Assembly (NCBI GenBank): GCA_017519415.1
Contig: JAFWSI010000070.1
Span: 124,001 to 188,000 of the forward strand
Length of the DNA stretch: 64,000 bases
Source of the DNA: Ruminococcus sp.
Lineage (GTDB): Bacteria > Bacillota > Clostridia > Oscillospirales > Ruminococcaceae
Direction: 5' to 3'
The notes beneath the pieces are model-generated. The model was not told the DNA's origin. It was given only the letters and a program-made list of their open reading frames with translations, and did no database searches. This document shows, in pieces, positions 53,578-62,692 of the stretch (position 1 is the first letter of the stretch; each line of letters starts with the position of its first letter). The position numbers and the translations under genes are program-made.

Positions 53578-53606
53578 TTGTAAAATGAGTTGAAATATGC
53601 TATTAT
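53578..53606 (+). promoter_or_regulatory. Probable promoter of the helicase gene
   Basis: TTGTAA (53578-53583), 17 bp, TATTAT (53601-53606). Confidence 0.5.
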
Positions 53607-53671
53607 AGAAATAAGTGACAGATACTTCTGAGATCTGTATTTTATGCCGTAAGGGCAGAATGGAGGACAGT

Positions 53672-56600
53672 ATGGAAAATAAGATAAGCTTCAGCGGGAA
53701 TATGACCGCTCAGATCAATTTTGCGATGCAGCAGAACTATGTGCCTGTGTTCAGAAATATAGTTATGACCAATACTACGGCAGAGCGTCTTGACGGGGTA
53801 AGGCTCAGGGTAAGCTTTGAGCCTGAATTTGCAAAGGTATTCGAGTCGGCGCCTGTGGATATTGCGCCGTCTGAGTCCGTGGAAATATCTCCTGTAAATA
53901 TAATAATCCTTTCGGATTATCTTTTCAGCCTTACGGAAAAGCTTGTAGGCAGCGTAACCATAGAAGCGCTCCGGGGAGAAGATGTCATTGGTTCCGAGAG
54001 CAGACAGATAGAGCTCCTTGCCTATGACCAGTGGTCGGGAATGAACTTCATGCCGGAGACAGCTGCGGCTTTCGTCACTCCGAATCACCCGAGGGTAAAG
54101 GAGATACTTTCCGCTGCCAGCCTTTATCTTAACAAATGGTGCGGTGATCCTGCCTTTACAGGCTATCAGACAAAGAACCCGAACATAGTCAAGCAGCAGA
54201 TGGGAGCCATATATGCCGCTTTGCAGGAGCAGAACATAGCATATACAATGCCTCCTGCAAGCTATGAGCAGGCTCAGCGTATACGTATGCCCGACGCAGT
54301 TCTTGAGAGCAAGCAGGGCACCTGTCTTGACCTTGCGGTGCTTTACTGCTCATGCCTTGAGGCTGCCGGCCTGAATCCTCTTATACTCATGGTACAGGGG
54401 CACGCCTTTGCTGGCTGCTGGCTTGAAAACGAGACCTTCTCCGATTGTCTGCAATACGATATGTCTGCTGTTACAAAGCGTATCGCTCACGGAATTGACG
54501 TTATAAGTGTTGTTGAGTGTACGGATTTTGTGGCGGGCAAGAGCACTGATTTCGACAGTGCGGAAAAGCATGCTGCCTCGAATCTTGATGACGCTGAGAA
54601 ATTCTGCTTTGCCATAGATATAAGCCGCACCCGTTCCAGCGGTATACGTCCGGTGCCTTCGAGAGTTTCCGAGAACGGAACCTTCAAGGCGGTTGATTAC
54701 GGTGCACGTAAGAAATCCGAGATAACCTCTGCTCCAAATGAGATAGAGCAGCAGGGTATAGTCAGTGCAGAGGGCAGGGAGGTCACCAAGCAGGTGATGT
54801 GGGAGAGAAAGCTCCTTGACCTCAGTCTTCGCAACAGTCTTCTCAACTTCCGACCTACAGCTATGAGCGTACAGCTTATGATAAGCGATCTTGGCGTTCT
54901 CGAGGACGAGATAAGCAAGGGCGAGGACTTCAAGGTAATGCCCATGCCTAATGATATGACCCTACAGATGTCAGACAGCAAGATATACGAGATCGAAAAT
55001 GAGCGGGATCTTATATCCACTATTTCCGAATCCGAGTTCAAAAGCCGCCGCCTGCGTACATTCATGAAGGATACTGACCTCGAAAAGACGATGAAAAAGC
55101 TTCACAGGCAGGCAAAGGTCAGTATAGAAGAGAACGGTGTAAATACAATATATCTTGCGCTGGGCTTCCTGCGCTGGTATGAGACGGACAAGAGTGATAA
55201 GCCTCGATATGCTCCTCTTGTGCTTGTACCGGTAGATATTATCCGCAAGGTTCAGGAGAAATCCTACGTTATACGTATGCGTGACGAGGATACACAGGTA
55301 AATATAACCATACTCGAGCATATCCGTCAGATCTTCGGCATTGATATAAAGGGCCTCGATCCTGTGCCCGAGGACGAAAACGGCGTAAATCTCCAGCTCA
55401 TTATGAATACCGTAAGGCAGGGAATAATGTCGCAGCCCCGCTGGGATATAGAGGACTATGCCTTCATCGGGCAGTTCTCCTTCAACCGTTTCATCATGTG
55501 GAACGATATACGAAACCGCGCGGACGACCTTGCGAAGAACAAGGTAGTTGCAAGTCTTATATCCGGCAAGACCGAATGGGCAGGTGACGATCTGTATATA
55601 TCTCCCCTTGATCTTGACAATAAGGTTTCTCCCACAGATCTTGTTGTACCTCTTAGTGCTGACTCATCACAGCTTGCGGCTGTATATGCAGCTTCTCAGG
55701 GCAAGAGTTTCGTGCTTCACGGCCCTCCCGGAAGCGGTAAGTCGCAGACTATCACCAATATGATAGCAAGTGCTCTGTATCAGGGCAAATCAGTACTGTT
55801 CGTGGCCGAGAAAATGGCAGCTCTCTCGGTAGTTGAAAAGCGTCTTAACAAGGTTGGCCTCGGTCCATTCTGTATCGAGCTCCATTCAAACAAGGCGCAG
55901 AAGCGCGCTGTCCTCAAGCAGCTTGAGGAGACTCTCAACGTAGGCCGTATAAAGAAGCCGGCGGAGTACAAGGCTCAGGCTGATAAGATAGCCGAGATGA
56001 GAAAAGAGCTCAACGGCACTATGGAGGAGATACACAAGCAGCGCAATTACGGCTGTTCAATGTATGACGCGGCCGTAAGATATGAGAAAAACAGGCAATA
56101 CGGCGGTAAATTCACATTTACGAACGAGCAGATAGATGCCATGAGCGATACCTCCTATTCGACATGGCGCGAGACTCTTGAGAGCCTTGCTGCTGCGGGA
56201 CGTGAATTCGGCGACGTTACGACAACAGCACTCGGTGTATGCGAGCTTGCTTCATGTACTCCCGAAACAAGGAGCGCCATGGAAGCAAAGCTCGGCGAGC
56301 TGAAAACAGCCGTTTCCACTGCCGAAACAGATACCCCTCAGCTTGCGGCGTTTACCGGAAGCAGCGAGATGACATTCGATCAGTGCAGACTTGCGGCTGA
56401 GATAATGACAGCTTCTGCAAATGGCGAGCAGCTTCTGCCCGAGATCATCGCCGACAGCCGCTGGAACGGTTTTAAGGAGCCCGCTCAGGAGCTTATTGCT
56501 GCCGGCAAGGAGCTTTCACAGTCAAAGGATGAGCTGTTGGCCAAGTTTGAGCCTACCGTACTGGAATACAATGCTTCAGATGCACTTGTAAAGTGGAAGA

Positions 56601-59440
56601 CCGCACAGGGCAAATGGTTCCTTGCAAAGAGCATGGGCAGCAGGAAGCTTGTTAAGGAGCTTTCCGCTCATGCGAAGTCCTCCTCAACAGTCAAGAAGGG
56701 CAATATAACCGAATATTACGATAAGATAAACCATTTCAGACTGCTGAAGGATAAGGTGACATCTGCTCAGCCCGAGCTTCTGAAGTATTTCGGGACTCTC
56801 AGGCTTGACGAGAATACTGACTGGAACGCTGTTGAGAGCTGTGTAGCCCGTTCATCCGAGCTGGGAGAAAAGGTCTCGGCTTCCACATTCTCACCGGAGA
56901 TAAAACAGAAGCTCTGCGACAGCCTTACAAAGGGTGTTAACGCAGATGTTTCAAAGCTGACGGCGGATTATGCTGCCCTTGAAAATGTGGCTTCACAGCT
57001 TCGCAGCAGCTTCGGCATAAATACGGACAAACTCATAACAGGAGAGAACTGGGGAGATGAAACAAGGCAGAAGGCCGACGCGGTTATAGAGGCACTGCCG
57101 CAGCTCAAGGAATGGACAGGTATAGTTGCTATATGCAACAGGCTGAGAGAGCTCGGCATTGGCAATGTTGCGGAAGCCTATATTAACGGCGAAGTTCCCA
57201 CAGAACAGCTCATCGGAGCCTTTGACTGCGATCTTAGCAAATCTATGGTAACAAGCACGATCTCCCGCAGCAGCGAGCTTTCAAAGTTCCAGGGCATTCT
57301 TTTTGAGGATACTATCAGGCGTTTCGGCGAAGTTCTCGACAACTTCTCCACACTTTCTATCAAGGAGCTTGCAGCCGAGCTGTCCGCAAAGATACCGACT
57401 CCGGGAAGCTCTGCCAACAGCTCTGAGATAGGCATACTGCAAAAGGCTATCAAGTCTAACGGCAGAATGATGTCCATAAGGAAGCTTTTTGACAGCATAC
57501 CTAACCTTCTTCGCAGAATGTGTCCCGTAATGCTTATGAGCCCTATATCCGTGGCGCAGTATATAGATCCGTCTTATCCTAAGTTTGATCTTGTCATCTT
57601 CGACGAGGCTTCTCAGCTTCCTACCTGTGAGGCTGTGGGAGCTATTGCAAGAGGAGACAATGTTATTGTTGTCGGCGATCCGAAGCAGCTCCCGCCTACA
57701 AGCTTCTTTGCCTCAAATCAGATAGATGAGGAGAACTACGAAAAGGAAGATCTCGAGAGCGTGCTTGATGACTGTCTTGCACTTTCAATGCCCCAGAAGC
57801 ATCTTCTCTGGCATTACCGTTCGCGTCATGAGAGCCTTATAGCATACAGCAATTCAAAGTATTACGAGAACAAGCTGTATACCTTCCCGTCTCCCGACGA
57901 TCAGGTGTCGGAGGTAAGCTGGGTACATGTTGAGGGATACTATGACAAGAGCTCCACACGTACAAATAAAGCAGAGGCTCAGGCAGTCGTTGAGGAGATA
58001 TGCCGCAGGCTTAGAGATCCCGAGCTGAGAAAGCTCAGTATCGGCGTTGTTACATTCAGTCTGCCCCAGCAGAACCTCATAGACGATCTGCTTATGGACG
58101 CATACCGGGCGGAGCCGAAGCTTGAGGAATACGCAAACGAGATGTACGAGCCTATACTTATCAAGAACCTTGAAAACGTACAGGGCGATGAGCGCGATGT
58201 TATTATGTTCTCTATAGGCTACGGTCCTGACAAGGAGGGCAAGGTCTCGATGAACTTCGGCCCTCTCAACCGCGACGGCGGCTGGCGTCGCCTTAACGTT
58301 GCAATATCACGTTCAAAGTGCAAGATGATAGTATTTTCTGTCATCACACCTGATATGATTGATCTTTCGCGTACACGCTCCGACGGCGTTGAGGGACTTA
58401 AGGGCTTCCTTGAATTTGCTGCAAAGGGCAGGAGTGCTCTTCCCGTAAGAGCCGGTTCAAAGAGCGGCTCCGACGGCTTTGAGACAGTTGTTGCCGCAGA
58501 GCTCAGAAAAATGGGCTATGACTGCAAGTGTAGCGTAGGCTGTTCCGATTATAAGGTTGACGTAGCAGTAGTTAATCCCGACAAGCCCGAGACTTACATT
58601 ATGGGCATAAACTGCGGAAACGATTCCTATTTCCATAACGGTACTGCCAGCGACAGAAGTCTTTCTCAGCCCAGTGTGCTGAAAGGTCTCGGCTGGAACG
58701 TTATGTCGGTTTATATCATTGACTGGCTGGATAACAAGGAAAAGGTGCTTTCCAAGCTGAAATCCGAGATAGACTCAGCAATAGAGCGCTTCCGCCATCC
58801 GGAGTCAGCTCCGAAGGCTGAGGAAAAGAAGAAGCAGGAGATCGTGTTCGAGACAGAAAAGGTTGCAGAATTTGCCGATAGCTTTGACGAGTTCAAGCCT
58901 TTCAGGATAAAGGCGCTTGGCAATTCCGAGAACTTCACGGAAGCGGCCGCAGCAAAGATAACCAAGTGTATAGGAGATATACTTGCAGCCGAGGCTCCTA
59001 TGAACAAGAAGACTCTTGCAAAAAAGACATTCTCCTGCTGGGGAATATCACGCCCCGGAAATAATATGAAGGCTCTATTCGATAAGGCTTTCGGCAATGC
59101 CGACGCAATAGTGACCACAGCCGGCGAAAATGAGTACGTATGGCTCGGTACGCAGGTACCCGAGGAGTACGACAAATGCCGTACAGTTTATAAGGGAGAC
59201 GAAAAGCGTGATATAGATGATGTTGCACCCGAGGAGATCGCTGTCGGAATAAGGGAGATAATGTCCCGCCAGCTGGCGATGTCCCGTGACGATCTGCTCC
59301 GCGAGGTAGCTCACCTCTTCGGATTTGCAAGGATCACGCCCACTCTTGAATCATCGGTAGCACTGGGCATAAAGGCTGCCAAGAACCGCGGCTGGGTCGG
59401 CTTCTCCGAGGACGGAAGAGTCTCATATACGGAAAAATAA
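53672..59440 (+). CDS. Giant DUF4011/DUF3320-type helicase protein
   Basis: Start at ATG 53672, five bases after GGAGG; the longer ATGs lack a site. The 1,922-residue protein has an N-terminal part with a transglutaminase-like segment (G-T-C-L-D-L-A-V-L-Y...M-V-Q-G-H-A-F-A-G). A DUF4011-like region follows. The SF1 helicase core has Walker A (G-P-P-G-S-G-K-S-Q-T near 685), a coiled insert, Walker B (I-F-D-E-A-S-Q-L-P near 1310), V-V-G-D-P-K-Q-L-P-P near 1333, and R-R-L-N-V-A-I-S-R-S near 1540. Then come a Vsr/PD-(D/E)XK-like domain (about 1615-1715) and a DUF3320-like end. In the nuclease-like motif the position usually held by Glu in G-I-E-C-D-G appears to be Asn (Asn1647). Such proteins occur in defence contexts, but there is no partner gene here. 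Confidence 0.82.
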   Translation: MENKISFSGNMTAQINFAMQQNYVPVFRNIVMTNTTAERLDGVRLRVSFEPEFAKVFESAPVDIAPSESVEISPVNIIILSDYLFSLTEKLVGSVTIEALRGEDVIGSESRQIELLAYDQWSGMNFMPETAAAFVTPNHPRVKEILSAASLYLNKWCGDPAFTGYQTKNPNIVKQQMGAIYAALQEQNIAYTMPPASYEQAQRIRMPDAVLESKQGTCLDLAVLYCSCLEAAGLNPLILMVQGHAFAGCWLENETFSDCLQYDMSAVTKRIAHGIDVISVVECTDFVAGKSTDFDSAEKHAASNLDDAEKFCFAIDISRTRSSGIRPVPSRVSENGTFKAVDYGARKKSEITSAPNEIEQQGIVSAEGREVTKQVMWERKLLDLSLRNSLLNFRPTAMSVQLMISDLGVLEDEISKGEDFKVMPMPNDMTLQMSDSKIYEIENERDLISTISESEFKSRRLRTFMKDTDLEKTMKKLHRQAKVSIEENGVNTIYLALGFLRWYETDKSDKPRYAPLVLVPVDIIRKVQEKSYVIRMRDEDTQVNITILEHIRQIFGIDIKGLDPVPEDENGVNLQLIMNTVRQGIMSQPRWDIEDYAFIGQFSFNRFIMWNDIRNRADDLAKNKVVASLISGKTEWAGDDLYISPLDLDNKVSPTDLVVPLSADSSQLAAVYAASQGKSFVLHGPPGSGKSQTITNMIASALYQGKSVLFVAEKMAALSVVEKRLNKVGLGPFCIELHSNKAQKRAVLKQLEETLNVGRIKKPAEYKAQADKIAEMRKELNGTMEEIHKQRNYGCSMYDAAVRYEKNRQYGGKFTFTNEQIDAMSDTSYSTWRETLESLAAAGREFGDVTTTALGVCELASCTPETRSAMEAKLGELKTAVSTAETDTPQLAAFTGSSEMTFDQCRLAAEIMTASANGEQLLPEIIADSRWNGFKEPAQELIAAGKELSQSKDELLAKFEPTVLEYNASDALVKWKTAQGKWFLAKSMGSRKLVKELSAHAKSSSTVKKGNITEYYDKINHFRLLKDKVTSAQPELLKYFGTLRLDENTDWNAVESCVARSSELGEKVSASTFSPEIKQKLCDSLTKGVNADVSKLTADYAALENVASQLRSSFGINTDKLITGENWGDETRQKADAVIEALPQLKEWTGIVAICNRLRELGIGNVAEAYINGEVPTEQLIGAFDCDLSKSMVTSTISRSSELSKFQGILFEDTIRRFGEVLDNFSTLSIKELAAELSAKIPTPGSSANSSEIGILQKAIKSNGRMMSIRKLFDSIPNLLRRMCPVMLMSPISVAQYIDPSYPKFDLVIFDEASQLPTCEAVGAIARGDNVIVVGDPKQLPPTSFFASNQIDEENYEKEDLESVLDDCLALSMPQKHLLWHYRSRHESLIAYSNSKYYENKLYTFPSPDDQVSEVSWVHVEGYYDKSSTRTNKAEAQAVVEEICRRLRDPELRKLSIGVVTFSLPQQNLIDDLLMDAYRAEPKLEEYANEMYEPILIKNLENVQGDERDVIMFSIGYGPDKEGKVSMNFGPLNRDGGWRRLNVAISRSKCKMIVFSVITPDMIDLSRTRSDGVEGLKGFLEFAAKGRSALPVRAGSKSGSDGFETVVAAELRKMGYDCKCSVGCSDYKVDVAVVNPDKPETYIMGINCGNDSYFHNGTASDRSLSQPSVLKGLGWNVMSVYIIDWLDNKEKVLSKLKSEIDSAIERFRHPESAPKAEEKKKQEIVFETEKVAEFADSFDEFKPFRIKALGNSENFTEAAAAKITKCIGDILAAEAPMNKKTLAKKTFSCWGISRPGNNMKALFDKAFGNADAIVTTAGENEYVWLGTQVPEEYDKCRTVYKGDEKRDIDDVAPEEIAVGIREIMSRQLAMSRDDLLREVAHLFGFARITPTLESSVALGIKAAKNRGWVGFSEDGRVSYTEK

Positions 59441-59456
59441 AATACGGAGGACGAAA

Positions 59457-60794
59457 TTGAAACGACTTCTGATAATAATAGGAAAGATCATAGTTAAACT
59501 GCTCAAGCTCATGCACCGTAATGCGGGAAACCTTCCGGGTATAGTGCTGTGGCATCTGTCACGGCACAAAGCAGTCTCCATGTTCACGGTTGAATGCCCG
59601 ATAATCGCAGTTACAGGCACAAACGGAAAGACTTCCGTTACCAACTGTATCGCTCAGCTCTTTGAACGCAGCGGCAGGAAGATAATCATCAATAAGGAGG
59701 GCAACAACCTGGATACGGGTATATGCTCCATGCTGCTCAAATACTGCGATATGTCGGGAAAGGTCAAGGCGGACTGTCTTATCCTGGAAACCGACGAGTC
59801 CCACGTTCCTGTTGTATACTCGCAGTTAAAGCTTGATACTCTTGTGGTGCTCAATTTCTTTCGCGACCAGCTTGACAGAAACGGTGAAATGGAAACTCTC
59901 ATACAGAAGATCAACGGCTTCTGCAAGACCTTTGAGGGCAATCTCATCCTCAACGGCGACGATCCCAATACAGCTCGTCTCGGCAGGGCTAACCCGGGCA
60001 ACAAGAATGTGAAATATTTCCATGCAGAGCCATATGCTTTTGCTACAAAGAAGATATTCGAGGCTTCCGAGGGACGATTCTGTCCGTTCTGCGGCGAGCC
60101 GCTGGAGTATGAGTATTACCAGTACTCTCACATAGGCAAGTTTATTTGTAAGAAGTGCGGCTTCGGAGATCATGAGCCCTATATTACTGCAAAGGACATC
60201 GATCTTGAAAAGCCTGTGTTCACTGCTGACGGTCACACCTATTCGCCGAAGCTCAACAGTATCTACAATGTCTATAATATGACTGCTGTTGCGGCTGCGG
60301 CAAAGCTTTATAACATTGACCAGAAGGTAACGGACAGTGTTATCAACAGCTATACGGTAAAGAACGGCCGTATGGAGAATTTCATGCTCAGCGGAAATAA
60401 GGCTACGCTGAATCTTGCCAAAAACCCTGTGGGTGCTAATATGACGCTGCGTGTCATGAACGAGATGCAGGGCGAAAAGGAGCTTCTTTTCGTGCTCAAT
60501 GACAATATCGCAGACGGTCTTGATGTTTCATGGATATATGATATAAACTTCAGTATCTTTGAGCGTGTTACAAGAGTAGTGACCTCGGGCACAAGAGCAT
60601 ATGACATAGCTGTTCGTATCAAGACCGCAGGCTACGATCCGTCAAAGATAGTTGTACAACCTGATCTTGACAAGGCGGTTGAGGAGCTTGCAGGTACCGA
60701 GGGCAGAAAGTTCATAATTGCGAATTATACGGCTGTACAGCCTACAAGAAGCGCTCTCAAGCGCTATATATCAAAGCATGGAGGTAACAAATGA
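59457..60794 (+). CDS. murT: Lipid II isoglutaminyl synthase, MurT subunit
   Basis: MurT with GatD amidates the D-Glu of lipid II. The 445-residue protein has the Mur ligase ATP loop T-G-T-N-G-K-T-S-V near residue 55 and a four-Cys zinc ribbon (C-P-F-C-G...C-K-K-C-G-F near 205-230). It also has the C-terminal MurT domain with N-L-A-K-N-P-V-G-A-N. The start is TTG 59457, six bases after GGAGG. It overlaps gatD by four bases, giving translation coupling of the two subunits. Confidence 0.96.
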   Translation: MKRLLIIIGKIIVKLLKLMHRNAGNLPGIVLWHLSRHKAVSMFTVECPIIAVTGTNGKTSVTNCIAQLFERSGRKIIINKEGNNLDTGICSMLLKYCDMSGKVKADCLILETDESHVPVVYSQLKLDTLVVLNFFRDQLDRNGEMETLIQKINGFCKTFEGNLILNGDDPNTARLGRANPGNKNVKYFHAEPYAFATKKIFEASEGRFCPFCGEPLEYEYYQYSHIGKFICKKCGFGDHEPYITAKDIDLEKPVFTADGHTYSPKLNSIYNVYNMTAVAAAAKLYNIDQKVTDSVINSYTVKNGRMENFMLSGNKATLNLAKNPVGANMTLRVMNEMQGEKELLFVLNDNIADGLDVSWIYDINFSIFERVTRVVTSGTRAYDIAVRIKTAGYDPSKIVVQPDLDKAVEELAGTEGRKFIIANYTAVQPTRSALKRYISKHGGNK

Positions 60795-61534
60795 AAACTG
60801 TAAAAATTCTTCATATGTATGCCGATATGCTTGATCTGTACGGCGACAGCGGAAATATGGAGGTCATATCCTTCCGCTGTAAAAAGAGAGGAATAAACTG
60901 TCAGATAGACAAGTATTCCATAGACTCGGAAATGCCTGATTTCAGCGCCTACGATCTTATTTACATCGGCGGCGGAGCCGACCTCGAACAGCAGCATATC
61001 TCCGCAGACCTGCTGAAATGCAGGGACGGTATCGTCAGGGCCTACAAGAACGGAACATTCCTTTTCCTTATCTGCGGCGGTTATCAGCTCATGGGTAAGT
61101 ACTACCGTGATGCCGACGGCAACGACATCAAGGGACTGGGACTCTTTGAATACTTCACTGTTGCTCCCAACAGCCGCAGAAAACGCTGTATCGGCAATAT
61201 CGTCATTGAGGCCAAACTCACGGGAAAGCCTGTGAAGGTTGTGGGCTTTGAGAATCACGGCGGTCAGACTCAGGGTGTAAAAGCGCCTTTCGGCAAGGTG
61301 CTTTACGGCAACGGAAACTGCTCAAAGAGCGAGGCTGAGGGTTACTGTGAAAAGAATGTCATCGCAACTTATCTGCACGGTCCGTGTCTGTCAAAAAACC
61401 CTGAAATATCTGATTACATGATAGAGTACTGCATAAACAGGGGAGAGAAGGAACATATCGCACTTGAGCCTCTTGATGATACTCTTGAAAAGGAATGCCG
61501 TCAGGTAATGCTGGACAGGCTTCTTAAAAAGTGA
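60791..61534 (+). CDS. gatD: Lipid II isoglutaminyl synthase, glutamine amidotransferase GatD
   Basis: GatD provides ammonia to MurT. The 247-residue protein has the class I amidotransferase nucleophile Cys95 in F-L-I-C-G-G-Y-Q-L and His196 in T-Y-L-H-G-P. The early G-N-M-E-V-I segment and L-Y-G-D-S-G-N are typical of GatD/CobB-like proteins. It shares a promoter with murT, and the two form the essential peptidoglycan-amidation complex in Gram-positive bacteria. Confidence 0.95.
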   Translation: MKTVKILHMYADMLDLYGDSGNMEVISFRCKKRGINCQIDKYSIDSEMPDFSAYDLIYIGGGADLEQQHISADLLKCRDGIVRAYKNGTFLFLICGGYQLMGKYYRDADGNDIKGLGLFEYFTVAPNSRRKRCIGNIVIEAKLTGKPVKVVGFENHGGQTQGVKAPFGKVLYGNGNCSKSEAEGYCEKNVIATYLHGPCLSKNPEISDYMIEYCINRGEKEHIALEPLDDTLEKECRQVMLDRLLKK

Positions 61535-61760
61535 TTAGTTTTTAGTGGTTAGTGATTAGTAGGAGGGCGGCGTTTCGCCGACCGTGGGTTACAATGCAAT
61601 TATAAAAATGATACATTGTAGGGAACGCCGCCCTCGGCGTTCCGTAAATCCCGATGAAAACACGGATAACACACTGTAGGGGACGGTGTCCTCGACGTCC
61701 CGTGTAGATACGCAATGTTATTTGGCGGGCGACGGGACGTCGCCCCTACACATGGTCATT
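61535..61760. repeat. Cluster of short palindromic TGTAGGG-type repeats
   Basis: After gatD there is a run TTAGTGGTTAGTGATTAGT, a GC-rich palindrome (GGGCGGCG-TTT-CGCCGACC, 61565-61581), then three similar units. The first has TGTAGGG and a GGAACGCCG-ccct-CGGCGTTCC hairpin (61617-61643). The second has TGTAGGGG and GGGACG...CGTCCC (61676-61702). The third is inverted, with GGCGACGT-type arms ending CCCCTACA (61721-61750). Such REP-like elements are known in Oscillospiraceae. No gene is present. Confidence 0.7.
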
Positions 61761-61778
61761 TGATGTTATTTCGTGAAG

Positions 61779-61806
61779 CAAGCAACAGACAGTTGCTTGT
61801 TTTTTT
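61779..61806 (+). terminator. Terminator-like hairpin upstream of the XRE gene
   Basis: CAAGCAAC-AGACA-GTTGCTTG with an eight-bp stem and seven T. It ends transcripts from gatD and overlaps the -35 region of the XRE promoter. Confidence 0.8.
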
Positions 61807-61824
61807 CTCAGGGTATGTTATAAT
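61797..61824 (+). promoter_or_regulatory. Probable promoter of the XRE regulator
   Basis: TTGTTT (61797-61802), 16 bp, TATAAT (61819-61824); the -35 overlaps the terminator's T tract. Confidence 0.5.
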
Positions 61825-61842
61825 AAAATTAGAGGTGATGAT

Positions 61843-62601
61843 ATGGAAACCAAAAATATTATTCTTGAACTAAGAAACAGTCACGGTTTGTCACAGGAAG
61901 AGCTTGCCGAAAAGGTATTCGTTACCCGTCAGGCTGTCTCACGCTGGGAGACAGGAGAAACAGTGCCCAATACGGAAACGCTCAAGCTCCTGTCGGGACT
62001 TTTCGGTGTGTCCATAAATACTATTTTAGGCTCGCCGAGAAAGCTTATCTGTCAGTGCTGCGGTATGCCGCTTGAAGATGCGCTTATCAGCAAGGAGCCT
62101 GACGGTTCTTTCAATGAGGATTACTGCAAATGGTGCTACGCCGACGGAAATTATACATATCATGATATGGATGACCTCATAAATGTCTGCGTTAAGCATA
62201 TGGCAGCCAATGGTTTTTCGGAGGAGCAGGCGCGTTCCCATATGAAGGATATGCTGCCGAAGCTTGACTATTGGAAGAATCATAAGGAACTGGAAGATGA
62301 CGGGAAATTCGAGGAATTCAAAAAGCAGCTTATTGAAGAGTTCAACGCTCTGAATATCAATGGTATGCCAAAGGTGGATAAGCTCAATGCACTTGTGGGA
62401 GCCTACGTTAATCTTGCATATAAGCTGCCTGACGGAAATACCGTGAAATTCCTTGATGATAATGCCACTTATCTCGGAAATCAGCTTGAAACCGGGAACG
62501 GCAGGTGTTTCGGCGTAATTGCAAACGCAGACTTCCTTATGGTCGCTTCCTATGGAAAGGAAGGCACAGAGCCGGAATTGCTCCTGTACAAAAAAAGATA
62601 A
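61843..62601 (+). CDS. XRE-family regulator fused to a zinc-ribbon domain
   Basis: The 252-residue protein has an HTH_3 domain at residues 1-60 (H-G-L-S-Q-E-E-L-A-E-K-V-F-V-T-R-Q-A-V-S-R-W-E). A zinc-ribbon segment follows (C-Q-C-C-G-M-P-L and C-K-W-C-Y-A-D-G). The helical E/K-rich part and the C-terminal third resemble a ligand or oligomer domain. The HTH/zinc-ribbon pairing suggests a transcription regulator that senses metal or redox state. A short AGAGGTGATGAT site precedes the ATG. The targets are not evident. Confidence 0.85.
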   Translation: METKNIILELRNSHGLSQEELAEKVFVTRQAVSRWETGETVPNTETLKLLSGLFGVSINTILGSPRKLICQCCGMPLEDALISKEPDGSFNEDYCKWCYADGNYTYHDMDDLINVCVKHMAANGFSEEQARSHMKDMLPKLDYWKNHKELEDDGKFEEFKKQLIEEFNALNINGMPKVDKLNALVGAYVNLAYKLPDGNTVKFLDDNATYLGNQLETGNGRCFGVIANADFLMVASYGKEGTEPELLLYKKR

Positions 62602-62613
62602 ATGCCTGATAAC

Positions 62614-62640
62614 GACGGACAGCCATGGCTGTCCGTTTGC
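62614..62640 (+). terminator. Terminator after the XRE gene
   Basis: ACGGACAGCC-AT-GGCTGTCCGT, a 10-bp stem, followed by TTGCATTTT. Confidence 0.7.
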
Positions 62641-62692
62641 ATTTTCAGATGTTTTTCTCCATATAATGTAAAAGTACATTTCGGAGGGAAAT

